Of a stretch of DNA of 64,000 nucleotides, positions 29,462 to 38,382 are shown piece by piece; the first letter of the stretch is position 1; the number at the start of each line of letters is the position of its first letter. The notes below the pieces were generated by a model. That model did not search any database. It had not been told where the DNA came from and saw only the letters and a program-made list of their open reading frames with translations. The stretch lies in the NCBI GenBank assembly GCA_947627115.1, contig CANQUQ010000001.1, positions 186,001-250,000 on the forward strand, given 5' to 3'. Made by a program: the position numbers and the translations under genes. The DNA comes from an uncultured Acetatifactor sp. GTDB lineage: Bacteria; Bacillota; Clostridia; Lachnospirales; Lachnospiraceae.

Positions 29462-30556
29462 TCACTCCGGGATCTGCTGTGTGATACAGTGTATATTCCC
29501 CCCGCCGATCAGGATATCTCTGGAATATATCTGGATCACCTCCCGGTCCGGGAACAATCCCTGCAGGATCTCCCTGGCCCCTTCGTCGGCCGGATCCCCA
29601 AAACCGGGCATGACAATACTCTCGTTTGCAATGTAAAAATTCACGTAGGACGCCGCCAGCCGCTCGCCGGGAGTCCGGGCGGGCTTCTCCCTGCAGGCAT
29701 CCAATCCCTGACATTCCTGCGCAGTGACCGTCACAGGCCTCGGCAGAGGCAGCTTATGTACCCTGATCTTCCTTCCTTTCGCGTCAGCCGTTTTTTCAAG
29801 GTATTCGGCGCAAGCCATGGACATGCCGTACTGTGCATCGCTCTTGTCGTCGGTCCATGCCAGCACCACTTCACCCGGCTTCACAAAAGCGCAGATATTA
29901 TCCACATGCCCGTTGGTCTCGTCATTGTAGATCCCGCAGGGCAGCCAGAGGATCTTGGACACATTCAGATACTTCTTCAGCACCTCTTCCGTCTCCTGCC
30001 GGGTCATGTCCGGATTTCTTCCCTTGCTGAGAAGGCAGCTTTCCGTGACCATACATGTCCCCTCGCCGTCCACATGAACGGCGCCGCCCTCCAGAATAAA
30101 ATCCCTCTTGTCATACACGTCCTTGTCCAACAGATCGCAGAGCTTCCGGGCCATCTGATCGTCCTTGTCCCACGGAAAATACAGACCGTCGTACAGGCCG
30201 CCCCAGGCGTTGAACCCCCAGTCTATCCCGCGGAGCTCGCCCTGATCGTTCTTTACAAAGGTAGGGCCGTAATCCCTGGCCCAGGCATCATTGCTGGACA
30301 TTTCCACCACCCGGACAGAATCCGGCAGCAGAGCTCTGGCATTGTCGTACTGAGAGGCACTGGCGCATACGGTCACCTTCTCCGACCGGGCAATGGACTC
30401 CGCCACCTGCACAAACGCTTTTCTTGCGGCATAGCCGCCGTACTGCCAGGAATCGGACCGCTCCGGAAAGATCATGATACATCCCTGATGTCTTTCAAAT
30501 TCCCCCGGCATACGGAAGCCGTCCCCGGCGGGCGTAGAATCCTTTATTATTCGCAT
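29462..30556 (-). CDS. aguA: Agmatine deiminase
   Basis: It converts agmatine to N-carbamoylputrescine and ammonia. The 364-residue guanidino-hydrolase has the 'NDAWARDYGPTFV' substrate loop, 'ILEGGAVHVDGEGT', 'NGHVDNICAFV' and the nucleophilic Cys357 in 'GGGNIHCITQQIP'. It is the first gene of the aguA-aguB pair, separated from nspC by a 279-nt gap. A TTGACA is present on the minus strand at about 30630-30635 but its -10 partner is weak, so the promoter is uncertain. Confidence 0.95.
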   Translation of the reverse strand: MRIIKDSTPAGDGFRMPGEFERHQGCIMIFPERSDSWQYGGYAARKAFVQVAESIARSEKVTVCASASQYDNARALLPDSVRVVEMSSNDAWARDYGPTFVKNDQGELRGIDWGFNAWGGLYDGLYFPWDKDDQMARKLCDLLDKDVYDKRDFILEGGAVHVDGEGTCMVTESCLLSKGRNPDMTRQETEEVLKKYLNVSKILWLPCGIYNDETNGHVDNICAFVKPGEVVLAWTDDKSDAQYGMSMACAEYLEKTADAKGRKIRVHKLPLPRPVTVTAQECQGLDACREKPARTPGERLAASYVNFYIANESIVMPGFGDPADEGAREILQGLFPDREVIQIYSRDILIGGGNIHCITQQIPE

Positions 30557-30835
30557 TTTCTGTCTCCTTACCTGAGGAACATGCTTTTCTTCTTTAGCCT
30601 TTTTTAAGAAAATTCATAATTCCTTTAGCCCTATGTCAAACTTTGGACATATTTCCCATGTACAATGAATTTAACAAAAGGAGCTGTTGAGTCTTGATCG
30701 ATCCGGTCACGGTTCTGTCAGCTTCGCCTAACAACAATCTGTCGGGCTTCGGTTCCGGCAGTTCCCCATAACCTTACATTTTTCTCTCTGTTCAGACAAA
30801 GACTCCGCTCGGCCGGAGTCTTTGTCTGTTCCGTT
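30557..30835. other. Intergenic region between nspC and aguA with a 14-bp hairpin
   Basis: The 279-nt gap contains an exact 14-bp inverted repeat (30794-30807 and 30814-30827, loop 6) beyond the nspC stop, which probably ends the speD-nspC transcript though no T tract follows. A plus-strand AAAAGGAGCTG at about 30676-30686 is followed by a 25-codon frame from TTG 30694 to TAA 30771. Nothing else is recognised. Confidence 0.45.
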
Positions 30836-32026
30836 TCAGGAAAGCCGTCCCTTGAAATCTTCATACCCGAACTGCTTCAATATCCTGCAGTCGCCGCTCT
30901 TCTCCCGCAGCACCAGGGCCGGAAGGGGCATGCCGTTAAAGGTATTGTTCTTCACCATGGAATAGATGGCCATGTCTTCAAATATCAGCCTGTCTCCCTC
31001 CCGCAGCGGGGCGTCAAAGGAGTAATCGCCGATCACATCCCCTGCCAGACAGGTGGGACCGCCCAGCCGGTACGTGAACGCCTTCTCTCCCGGCTGACCG
31101 CTTCCCCGCAGGGGCGGCCGATAGGGCATCTCCAGCACATCCGGCATATGACAGGCGGCGGAGGTGTCCAGAATGGCTATGTCTGTTCCGTTGCTCACTG
31201 TCTCCATCACCCTGGTCACCAAAAATCCGGCGTTCAGCGCCACCGCTTCCCCCGGCTCCAGATACACGGTCAGACCGTACCTTTCCTGCATCCGCCGGAT
31301 ACATTGCTCCAATGTGGAAATATCGTAGTCAGGCCGGGTGATGTGATGGCCGCCGCCAAAATTGATCCACTTCATATTCGGCAGATACCTTCCGAATTTT
31401 TCCTCCACCGCATCCAGCGTCCTTTTCAGCGCGTCGGAATTTTGCTCGCACAGCGTGTGAAAATGCAGGCCGTCCAATAAGGAAAACAGTGTTTCGGACC
31501 TCCCGCGCTCCGACACCGCATCCTTTTCCGACTGGAAATTTTTCCAGGTCACTCCCAGTCTGGAGCCGGGAGCGCAGGGATCGTAGATGGCATGTCCCTC
31601 CTGTGTGGAACATTCCGGGTTGATCCGCAGACCGATGCTCTTTCCCGCAGCCTGGGCCCTTGGGCCGAATTTTTCCACCTGCCGGAAGGAGTTGAAGACA
31701 ATATGATCCGCGTACTGCAGGAGCGCATCGAATTCCTCCTCCCGAAAGGCGGGGGAGAAAACATGGTTCTCGCAATGTCTGCCCTGAGCCCTCAGGGGCC
31801 GTACCATCTCCTCATAGCCCAGCCTGGCCTCGAAGAGACCGCTGGCGGCAGCGCCCGAAAGACTGCTGCCGATCAGGGGATACAGGGCATACAGAGAAAA
31901 CGCCTTCTGGGCCAACAGGACCTTCGCCCCCGTGCGGTCCATAACGCCTTTCAATATCGCAAGATTTTTTTCTATCAGTGCCTGATCCACCACGTAACAG
32001 GGCGTGGGCAGTTGGGAAAATTGCAT
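30836..32026 (-). CDS. nspC: Carboxynorspermidine/carboxyspermidine decarboxylase
   Basis: A fold III PLP enzyme (alanine-racemase type) that decarboxylates carboxyspermidine to spermidine, or the nor-form. The 396-residue protein has the PLP lysine in 'LLAQKAFSLYAL' near residue 40, 'NFGGGHHITRPDYD', and the decarboxylase C-terminal 'FEDMAIYSMVKNNTFNGMP'. The true start at 32026 (MQFSQLPTPCYVV) follows GGAGG; the longer frame upstream overlaps the dehydrogenase gene. It directly follows that dehydrogenase (17-nt gap), its pathway partner. Confidence 0.92.
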   Translation of the reverse strand: MQFSQLPTPCYVVDQALIEKNLAILKGVMDRTGAKVLLAQKAFSLYALYPLIGSSLSGAAASGLFEARLGYEEMVRPLRAQGRHCENHVFSPAFREEEFDALLQYADHIVFNSFRQVEKFGPRAQAAGKSIGLRINPECSTQEGHAIYDPCAPGSRLGVTWKNFQSEKDAVSERGRSETLFSLLDGLHFHTLCEQNSDALKRTLDAVEEKFGRYLPNMKWINFGGGHHITRPDYDISTLEQCIRRMQERYGLTVYLEPGEAVALNAGFLVTRVMETVSNGTDIAILDTSAACHMPDVLEMPYRPPLRGSGQPGEKAFTYRLGGPTCLAGDVIGDYSFDAPLREGDRLIFEDMAIYSMVKNNTFNGMPLPALVLREKSGDCRILKQFGYEDFKGRLS

Positions 32027-32043
32027 CGCTTCCAATTCCTCCG

Positions 32044-33303
32044 CTAGTCTATCGGGACCGGGTCTTCCTCCACCACCCAGGGCAGTCCGTACTCCTTCAG
32101 CGCCTCCATAAAGGGATCGGGGTCGAACTCCTCCACATTGAACACGCCCGGCCTTTTCCAGGTGCCGTTCATCACCAGCATCGCCCCGATCATGGCCGGC
32201 ACCCCCGTGGTGTAGGAGATCGCCTGGGAGCCCAGCTCCCTGTAGCACTCCTGATGATCGCAGACATTATAGATGTATACTGACTTTTGTCTGCCGTCCT
32301 TCACACCTGTAAAAATGCAGCCGATGTTCGTCTTGCCCACGGTGCGGGGCCCCAGAGATGCGGGATCCGGCAGAAGCGTTTTCAGGAACTGAATGGGAAC
32401 AATTTCCCGCCCTTCGAACATCACCGGATCCGTGCGCAGCATGCCCACATTTTCCAGACATTTCATATGGGTCAGATAGCTCTGCCCGAACGTCATGAAA
32501 AAGCGGATGCGCCTGACGCCGGGAATATTCTTTGCCAGAGACTCGATTTCCTCATGGTGCAAAAGATACATCTCTTTCCTGCCCACCTGGGCAAAGTCAT
32601 ACTCTCTCTTGATCTCCATGGGCTCCGTCTCTACCCAGCGGCCGTTCTCCCAGTAGGAACCGTTGGCGGACACCTCCCTCAGATTGATCTCCGGGTTAAA
32701 ATTCGTGGCAAAGGGATAGCCGTGGTCACCGCCGTTGCAGTCCATAATATCAATAAAGTGGATCTCGTCAAAGTAATGCTTCAGCGCATAGGCGGAGAAT
32801 ACGCCGGTAACGCCAGGATCAAAGCCGCTGCCCAGCAGGGCGGTGATGCCCGCCTTCTCAAATCGCTCCCTGTAGGCCCATTGCCAGGAATAGTCAAAAT
32901 ATGCGGTGAAGCCCTTCTCCCGGCACCGCTTCTCATAGACGGCGCGCCATGCGGGATCCTCCGTGTCCTCCGCCTCGTAGTTGGCCGTATCGATGTAGTC
33001 CGTCCCGCAGGCGAGACAGGCATCCATAACGGTCAGATCCTGATAGGGCAGGGCCAGATTGAGCACCGCAGCGGGCCGCTCTCTCCGGATCAGTGCCGTC
33101 AGCTCCTCCACACTGTCCGCATTTACCTGCGCGGTGGTGATCACAGCGTCGGTCTTTCCGCGCAGCTTCTCCTTCAGGGCATCGCACTTGGCCAACGTGC
33201 GGCTGGCGATACAGATTTCGGAAAATACATCCGCCTCCCCTGCACATTTTTGAATCGCCACGGAGGCGACGCCGCCGCAGCCGATGATCAGAATTTTTGC
33301 CAT
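32044..33303 (-). CDS. Carboxynorspermidine/carboxyspermidine dehydrogenase (saccharopine dehydrogenase family)
   Basis: This NADPH-dependent enzyme condenses putrescine or diaminopropane with aspartate semialdehyde to make carboxy(nor)spermidine. The 419-residue protein has the N-terminal Rossmann 'ILIIGCGGVASVAIQKC' and the family's 'GFDPGVTGVFSAYALKHYFDEI'. The start at 33303 overlaps the region of the speE stop, with GGAGG upstream. Being between speE and nspC, its substrate is probably putrescine, inferred from context. Confidence 0.9.
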   Translation of the reverse strand: MAKILIIGCGGVASVAIQKCAGEADVFSEICIASRTLAKCDALKEKLRGKTDAVITTAQVNADSVEELTALIRRERPAAVLNLALPYQDLTVMDACLACGTDYIDTANYEAEDTEDPAWRAVYEKRCREKGFTAYFDYSWQWAYRERFEKAGITALLGSGFDPGVTGVFSAYALKHYFDEIHFIDIMDCNGGDHGYPFATNFNPEINLREVSANGSYWENGRWVETEPMEIKREYDFAQVGRKEMYLLHHEEIESLAKNIPGVRRIRFFMTFGQSYLTHMKCLENVGMLRTDPVMFEGREIVPIQFLKTLLPDPASLGPRTVGKTNIGCIFTGVKDGRQKSVYIYNVCDHQECYRELGSQAISYTTGVPAMIGAMLVMNGTWKRPGVFNVEEFDPDPFMEALKEYGLPWVVEEDPVPID

Positions 33304-33304
33304 A

Positions 33305-34165
33305 TTATCCGTGTACCTCCACTTTCCGCAACAGCTTCTCCACATACGCCGGCAGACAGAATGCTCCCTCATGGAGCCTTGGCGTATAATACCTCGTCTC
33401 AATACCCTTCTCCAGCCAGCGCTCTGCGTCCAGATCGTGCACCGGGTGATATCTCTTGGAGGCAAAACCAAAGAGCCAGTGCCCCGACGGATACGTGGGA
33501 ATGTGGGCCTGATACACCCTGCTTATGGGAAAGCTCTCCACAATGCGCTTATGCGCCCGCATACAGGCCGTTGCGTCGGCTTCATAAAAAGGACTTTCAT
33601 GCTGGTTCACCATAATGCCGTCCTCCTTAAGCGCCTTGTAGCAGTTGCCGTAGAACTCTTTGGTAAACAATCCTTCCCCCGGTCCGAAGGGGTCCGTGGA
33701 ATCCACAATGATCAGGTCGTACTCGTCCTCTCTGGAACGGACGAACTTCAGACCGTCCTCATAGTGAATGAACACGCGCTCATCCGTCAGCTTACCGGAG
33801 ATCCTGGGCAGGTAGTCCATACACACCTGAATCACCTGTTCGTCGATCTCCACCAGATCGATCCTTTCTATCTCAGGGTATCTGGTCAGCTCCCGGACGG
33901 CACCTCCGTCCCCCGCCCCGATGACAAGCACCTTTTTTACGTTGGGATGCACCGCCATAGGTACATGCACGATCATCTCATGATAGATGAACTCATCCTT
34001 TTCCGTCAGCATCACATAGCCGTCCAGCACCAGAATACGGCCGAATTCCGGAGATTCAAACACATCGATCCTCTGATATTCACTCTCCCCGCTGTACACC
34101 TGTCTGTCCACCCTGACAGACAGCTTTACATTCGGCGTGTGCGGCTCCGAAAACCACAGCTCCAT
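33305..34165 (-). CDS. speE: Polyamine aminopropyltransferase (spermidine synthase)
   Basis: SpeE moves an aminopropyl group from decarboxylated SAM to putrescine. The 286-residue protein has the N-terminal beta-domain, the nucleotide-binding 'VLVIGAGDGGAVRELTRYPEIE', and the catalytic 'IIVDSTDPFGPGEGLFTKEFY'. It lies 16 nt after the decarboxylase gene speA in the polyamine operon. Confidence 0.95.
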   Translation of the reverse strand: MELWFSEPHTPNVKLSVRVDRQVYSGESEYQRIDVFESPEFGRILVLDGYVMLTEKDEFIYHEMIVHVPMAVHPNVKKVLVIGAGDGGAVRELTRYPEIERIDLVEIDEQVIQVCMDYLPRISGKLTDERVFIHYEDGLKFVRSREDEYDLIIVDSTDPFGPGEGLFTKEFYGNCYKALKEDGIMVNQHESPFYEADATACMRAHKRIVESFPISRVYQAHIPTYPSGHWLFGFASKRYHPVHDLDAERWLEKGIETRYYTPRLHEGAFCLPAYVEKLLRKVEVHG

Positions 34166-34181
34166 ACCACATACCTCCCAT

Positions 34182-35642
34182 CTACACCCATTCCTCTTTC
34201 AATACGTTCAGTCTGTCGATGCCGGCATCCTCCGGGCCGGTCATCGAGCATCCCTTTTCTTTTGCGTAGAGTATATATTCCAGGATCTCCCCGGTGATCT
34301 CCTCCCCAGGCGCCAAAATGGGAATCCCCGGAGGATAGCACATCACAAATTCACTGCAGATACGCCCTTCGGTCTTCCCCAGGGGCAGGGATTCCTTCTC
34401 CGCATAAAAAGCATTCTGAGGGGATACCGCCACCTTCGGCTCGATATACTCCTGAGTGAACATTCCCGTATTGTCTCTGCTGTACTTCCGCCTGATCTCC
34501 ACCAGCGCGCCGATGAGCCGTTCGATGTCCCGCTCTCTGTCACCGATGGAAATATACGCCAGCACATTGGCGATGTCGCCGAGCTCCATCTGAATGTCGT
34601 ACTCATCCCGGAGAATATCGTAGACCTCGATACCGGCCAGCCCGATCCCCAGCGTATTCACCGTAAGCTTTGTTCTGTCGAAATCAAAGATGCTGTCGCC
34701 GTTTATCAGCTCCGCGGTATAGGCGTAATAGCCGCCGATCCGGTTGATCTCTCCTCTCGCATACTCCGCCAGCTCCGTCACCTTGCGGAACTCCTCTCTG
34801 CCCCGCATGGCGAGATTGCGTCTGGAAATATCCAGACTGGCCAGCAGCAGATACGATGCGCTGGTGGTCTGGGTCAGATTGATGATCTGCCTGACATGGC
34901 CCGGCTGCATGCTTGTCCCCGTCAGCAGAAACGAACTCTGCGTCAGACTGCCGCCGGACTTATGCATACTCACGGCCGCCATATCCGCACCGGCCTCCAT
35001 GGCAGAGACCGGCATTTTTTTCCCGAAGTAAAAATGGGTCCCGTGTGCTTCGTCCGCCAGCACCTTCATGCCGGCTCTGTGCGCCAGCCTCACAATGCTT
35101 CTCAGGTCGGAACAGATCCCGTAGTAAGTGGGATTGTTCACCAGCACCGCCACCGCATCGGGATTCTCCCGAATAGTCTTCTCCACCTGCGACACTTTCA
35201 TCCCCAGGGCGATCCCCAGCCGGCTGTCCATATCGGGATTCACATAGATGGGAATGGCGCCGCTGATCACCAGTGCGTTGATGACGCTTCGATGTACGTT
35301 CCGGGGCAGAATGATCTTGTCCCCCTTTTTGCAGACGCTCAGCACCATGGTCTGCACGGAGGATGTGGTGCCTCCCACCATCAGGAATGCGTAGGCCGCT
35401 CCGAACGCCTCCGCCGCCATCTCCTCTGCCTCCCGGATCACCGACACCGGATGACAGAGATTGTCCAAGGGCTTCATGGAGTTTACGTCGAGGGATACGC
35501 ACTGCTGGCCCAGAAGCTTTACCAGCTCCGGATTGCCCCTGCCCCGCTTGTGTCCCGGTACGTCGAAGGGAACCACTCTGTTCTTCTTAAATTCCTCCAG
35601 CGCCTCGTATATGGGCGCTCTTTCCTGGTTGAACCGTCCCAT
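34182..35642 (-). CDS. speA: Fold I PLP decarboxylase, probably arginine decarboxylase
   Basis: A 486-residue member of the Orn/Lys/Arg decarboxylase family, the short Bacillus SpeA-like form without the N-terminal wing domain. The PLP lysine is in 'AAVSMHKSGGSLTQSS', with 'VLADEAHGTHF' and 'VPFDVPGHKRG' at expected places. Arginine is the likely substrate because agmatine deiminase and carbamoylputrescine amidase are encoded next, but lysine or ornithine cannot be excluded by sequence. Its ATG overlaps the speD stop by one base (TGATG). Confidence 0.88.
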   Translation of the reverse strand: MGRFNQERAPIYEALEEFKKNRVVPFDVPGHKRGRGNPELVKLLGQQCVSLDVNSMKPLDNLCHPVSVIREAEEMAAEAFGAAYAFLMVGGTTSSVQTMVLSVCKKGDKIILPRNVHRSVINALVISGAIPIYVNPDMDSRLGIALGMKVSQVEKTIRENPDAVAVLVNNPTYYGICSDLRSIVRLAHRAGMKVLADEAHGTHFYFGKKMPVSAMEAGADMAAVSMHKSGGSLTQSSFLLTGTSMQPGHVRQIINLTQTTSASYLLLASLDISRRNLAMRGREEFRKVTELAEYARGEINRIGGYYAYTAELINGDSIFDFDRTKLTVNTLGIGLAGIEVYDILRDEYDIQMELGDIANVLAYISIGDRERDIERLIGALVEIRRKYSRDNTGMFTQEYIEPKVAVSPQNAFYAEKESLPLGKTEGRICSEFVMCYPPGIPILAPGEEITGEILEYILYAKEKGCSMTGPEDAGIDRLNVLKEEWV

Positions 35643-36400
35643 CAGAAAATGTTTCTCCCGCTGAAGATTTCTATCATTTCCCTGCGCAGATTGTCCGTGA
35701 TCTCCAGCCTTGTCTTTGGCGGCAACTCGTACACGTCGCTGTTGAACAGGTAATTCTGCAGATCGATCTCCTTGATCAGCATCTTTGTGTGGAAAATATT
35801 CGCCTCGTACACATTGATATCGACCGCATCGTACCGGCGCAGAATGGCCGCGTCAATATAATTCTGAATGGATGTGACATGATGATCCATGAACAGCTTC
35901 TGGCCGCTCAGATCTCTGGTAAAGCCTCTGACCCGATAGTCCATGGTAATGATATCGGAATCAAAGGAGCCGATCAGATAGTCCAATGTAGACAGGGGCG
36001 TAATCTCCCCGCAGGTGGCCACATCGATGTCTACACGGAATGTGGCAAGACAGGTCTCCGGATGATACTCCGGATAAGTGTGTACCGTAATGTGACTTTT
36101 ATCCAGATGCGCCACGGTGGTGTCCCCCGCGGGGATCATGCTGTTCTCCGCGATCAGAATGGTGACGGAGCTTCCCTGGGGCTCATAATCCTGACTGGAA
36201 ATATTCAGGACCTTGGCACCGATCATATCCGTCACATTGGTCAGGATCTTGGTCAGACGCTCCGAGTTGTACTGGGTATCGATATAGGCAATGTAGTCCT
36301 TCTGTTCCCTCTGGGTCTCGGCATAGCAAATATCATAGATATTGAAGCTCAGGGCTTTTGTCAGGTTATTGAAGCCGTACAGTGTGATCTTTTCGCTCAT
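35642..36400 (-). CDS. speD: S-adenosylmethionine decarboxylase proenzyme
   Basis: SpeD makes decarboxylated SAM, the aminopropyl donor for SpeE. The 252-residue length matches the longer E. coli/Clostridia class. Self-cleavage should occur at the serine in '[17 protein letters not shown]', generating the pyruvoyl group, with the catalytic Cys in '[16 protein letters not shown]'. The start at 36400 follows AAAGGAG by 5 nt. It is the first gene of the operon and has a long leader with a terminator ending a few nt before this site. Confidence 0.95.
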   Translation of the reverse strand: MSEKITLYGFNNLTKALSFNIYDICYAETQREQKDYIAYIDTQYNSERLTKILTNVTDMIGAKVLNISSQDYEPQGSSVTILIAENSMIPAGDTTVAHLDKSHITVHTYPEYHPETCLATFRVDIDVATCGEITPLSTLDYLIGSFDSDIITMDYRVRGFTRDLSGQKLFMDHHVTSIQNYIDAAILRRYDAVDINVYEANIFHTKMLIKEIDLQNYLFNSDVYELPPKTRLEITDNLRREMIEIFSGRNIF

Positions 36401-36418
36401 GGCTGCTCCTTTGTTCAC

Positions 36419-36456
36419 AAAAAACAACGGCAAATGATGACACCATCACTTGCCGT
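36419..36456 (-). terminator. Intrinsic terminator in the speD leader (attenuator)
   Basis: On the minus strand: ACGGCAA, one mismatch, GTGATG-type inner stem, 4-nt loop, closing strand, then TTGTTTTTT. It ends 5 nt before the speD ribosome binding site, so read-through is required for speD expression. That places it as a regulated attenuator rather than an end-of-operon terminator. Confidence 0.8.
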
Positions 36457-36607
36457 GAAATTTCTGCACTTTCCTTCTGTTATTCTGTCCGGGGAGACAA
36501 TCGGAGACTGCCGCCGCATAGTATCAGGTATGAAAGCAACAGATATAAGGTTTTTAGAGTCTATATAGCAAATATTTTACTTTTACTACTCTTATTGACC
36601 GTTTCAC

Positions 36608-36648
36608 AAGTTAGATGTGCATCTGCACCGGTTTATAGTAACCAACTT
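36608..36648 (-). ncRNA. Compact three-way-junction RNA in the speD leader (riboswitch candidate)
   Basis: The transcript folds by eye into a closing stem (36644-36648 with 36608-36612), a GGTT/AACC hairpin with 6-nt loop (36640-36643 with 36630-36633) and a GTGCA/TGCAC hairpin (36624-36628 with 36617-36621). Other hairpins upstream are GGCAAC/GTTGCC at 36680-36694 and TTGAG/CTCAA at about 36656-36672. I match it to no known riboswitch class. Confidence 0.4.
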
Positions 36649-36742
36649 ATAAAATTTGAGCTTTTAACTCAATCAATAAGGCAACAAGGTTGCCAAAATA
36701 TTTGCATGGAAGACTCTTTCTGTCTGTTTTCCATACAACGCT

Positions 36743-36772
36743 AATATATCACAGTCATGACTCTGAAGTCAA
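36743..36772 (-). promoter_or_regulatory. Sigma-A promoter of the polyamine operon with palindromic spacer
   Basis: Minus strand: TTGACT (36772-36767), 18-nt spacer, TATATT (36748-36743). The spacer contains the perfect palindrome AGTCATGACT, which could be a repressor operator. Predicted transcript start near 36736, giving a leader of about 335 nt. Confidence 0.65.
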
Positions 36773-36779
36773 ATCTTTT

Positions 36780-37583
36780 TTACTCCCCATTTCCCCTCTT
36801 TTCCTTCTGGTAGCCTGCCAAAAACTGTTTGGTGCGCTCCTCCCTTGGATGCTCGAACACCTGCAGGGGATCTCCCTGCTCCAAAATATAGCCGTCATCC
36901 ATAAAAATGACCTGGCTGGACACATCTCTGGCAAAGGACATCTCATGGGTGACAATGATCATCGTCATATTGCAGGAAGCCAATTCCCTGATGACCTTCA
37001 GCACCTCGCCCGTCAGTTCGGGATCCAATGCGGAGGTGGGCTCGTCAAAGCAGAGGATATCCGGCTGTAATGCCAGAGCGCGGGCAATGGCCACACGCTG
37101 GCACTGGCCCCCGGAGAGCTGGTGCGGATAATTGTCCATGCGGTCCTGCAGGCCCATCTGCCGCAGCAGGGACACCGCCTGCTCTTCGATCTCCTCCTGG
37201 ATCTCTTTTTTCCGCTCTTTATAGCCGGGCTGTTCCCTGGCCAGAAGCTCTCTCGCCAGCATGACGTTCTGCCGGGCGGTATATTGCGGGAACAGGTTGA
37301 ACGACTGAAAGACCAGGCCGAAATGCAGACGCTTTCTGCGGATATCCGCCTCCTGATTTTTCTGAGGGACCGACGCGTCAAAAAGCGTCTCCCCGTTCAC
37401 GCGAATGATTCCCTGATCCGGCCGCTCCAGAAAATTCAGGCACCGCAGCAGAGTCGTTTTGCCGCTTCCGGAGGAACCGATAATGGAAAGCACCTGCCCG
37501 TGCTCCAGAGAAAAGCTGAGATCCTTCAGGACCTCCGTATGTTCAAAAGTTTTCCGGATATGCTCCACTTCTAAGATCGGCAT
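36780..37583 (-). CDS. Polar amino acid ABC transporter, ATP-binding protein
   Basis: A 267-residue ABC ATPase that powers amino acid import. Walker A 'GSSGSGKTT' near residue 36, the signature 'LSGGQCQRVAIARAL', Walker B 'ILCFDEPTSALDPE' and the switch His in 'IIVTHEMSFARDV'. It is the last gene of a three-gene operon (binding protein, permease, ATPase). A small insertion around residues 115-130 (KERKKEIQEEIEEQ) is charged. The substrate is not determined; proximity to arginine decarboxylase makes a basic amino acid conceivable only. Confidence 0.93.
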   Translation of the reverse strand: MPILEVEHIRKTFEHTEVLKDLSFSLEHGQVLSIIGSSGSGKTTLLRCLNFLERPDQGIIRVNGETLFDASVPQKNQEADIRRKRLHFGLVFQSFNLFPQYTARQNVMLARELLAREQPGYKERKKEIQEEIEEQAVSLLRQMGLQDRMDNYPHQLSGGQCQRVAIARALALQPDILCFDEPTSALDPELTGEVLKVIRELASCNMTMIIVTHEMSFARDVSSQVIFMDDGYILEQGDPLQVFEHPREERTKQFLAGYQKEKRGNGE

Positions 37584-37595
37584 AGCTCTCCCTCC

Positions 37596-38282
37596 TCACC
37601 TGAAAAAGTTCAGTTTTTTCTCAAGGCGTCCCAACAGCACCGTCAGAATACCGTTCCAGACCAGATAATAGATCGCTGTAAAGAACAAAGGCCAGATGGC
37701 GCCGGAAATACCGTGGGAGCCCTTCATGAACGCCTGCCCCGCCCAGATGATCTCCTGGAGCGCAATGATACGCGCCAGCGAAGTATCCTTCACCAAGGTG
37801 ATGATCTCATTGGACATGGGCGGAACGATCCTCTTTATCATCTGCAGCAGGGTCACGCGGAAAAAGATCTGAGAGCGCTTCATGCCCAGCACCAGTCCCG
37901 CTTCCTCCTGCCCCACGGGGACGCCCTGGATACCGCCCCGGTAGATTTCCGAAAAATAGCAGGCATAGTTGAGGATGAAGGACAGAGAAGCCGCAAGGAA
38001 ACGCCCTGCCTCGCCGCCGCCCCAGATCGGATTGTTCAGGACCAGTCCGGGAAAATAATAGATGATCAGCAGCTGGATCATCAGCGGCGTGCCCCGGACG
38101 ACCCAGACGATGAGCCTGCACAGATAACTCAGCGGCCTCCATCTGGACATGGAGCCAAAGGCAATGATCAGCCCCAGCGGGATCGCTCCCACCAACGTGA
38201 CAAAGAAAAGTTTCAACGTCTGTAAAAAGCCCACATTCAATGCCTGTATGACAATGGGCATCTGTTCCATGATCAATTTCAT
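37596..38282 (-). CDS. Polar amino acid ABC transporter, permease
   Basis: A 228-residue inner membrane protein of the HisM/GlnP type with about five helices and the EAA loop ('EAGLVLGMKRSQIFFRVTLLQ') that contacts the ATPase. 'VVRGTPLMIQLLIIYY' is the family N-terminal signature. It lies 12 nt before the ATPase gene. Confidence 0.93.
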   Translation of the reverse strand: MKLIMEQMPIVIQALNVGFLQTLKLFFVTLVGAIPLGLIIAFGSMSRWRPLSYLCRLIVWVVRGTPLMIQLLIIYYFPGLVLNNPIWGGGEAGRFLAASLSFILNYACYFSEIYRGGIQGVPVGQEEAGLVLGMKRSQIFFRVTLLQMIKRIVPPMSNEIITLVKDTSLARIIALQEIIWAGQAFMKGSHGISGAIWPLFFTAIYYLVWNGILTVLLGRLEKKLNFFR

Positions 38283-38382
38283 AGTCTGTCCTGCTTTCTC
38301 CTATCGGGCCGCCGTCCTGTCCGTTATCCACACAAAATGGAGAGCGGAATCCTCCCGCTCTCCATCTGCTGCCTGCAAAAAT

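Noticed and set aside
30694..30771. 25-codon plus-strand frame after AAAAGGAG
   Set aside because: TTG start at a poor spacing and no homology that I can see; kept only as a weak observation, not as a gene.
34137..35753. 538-codon plus-strand open frame
   Set aside because: Antisense to the arginine decarboxylase gene; composition of a shadow frame.
36415..36519. 34-codon minus-strand leader frame spanning the speD attenuator
   Set aside because: ATG present but no ribosome binding site, and the peptide shows no codon run typical of a leader-peptide attenuator.
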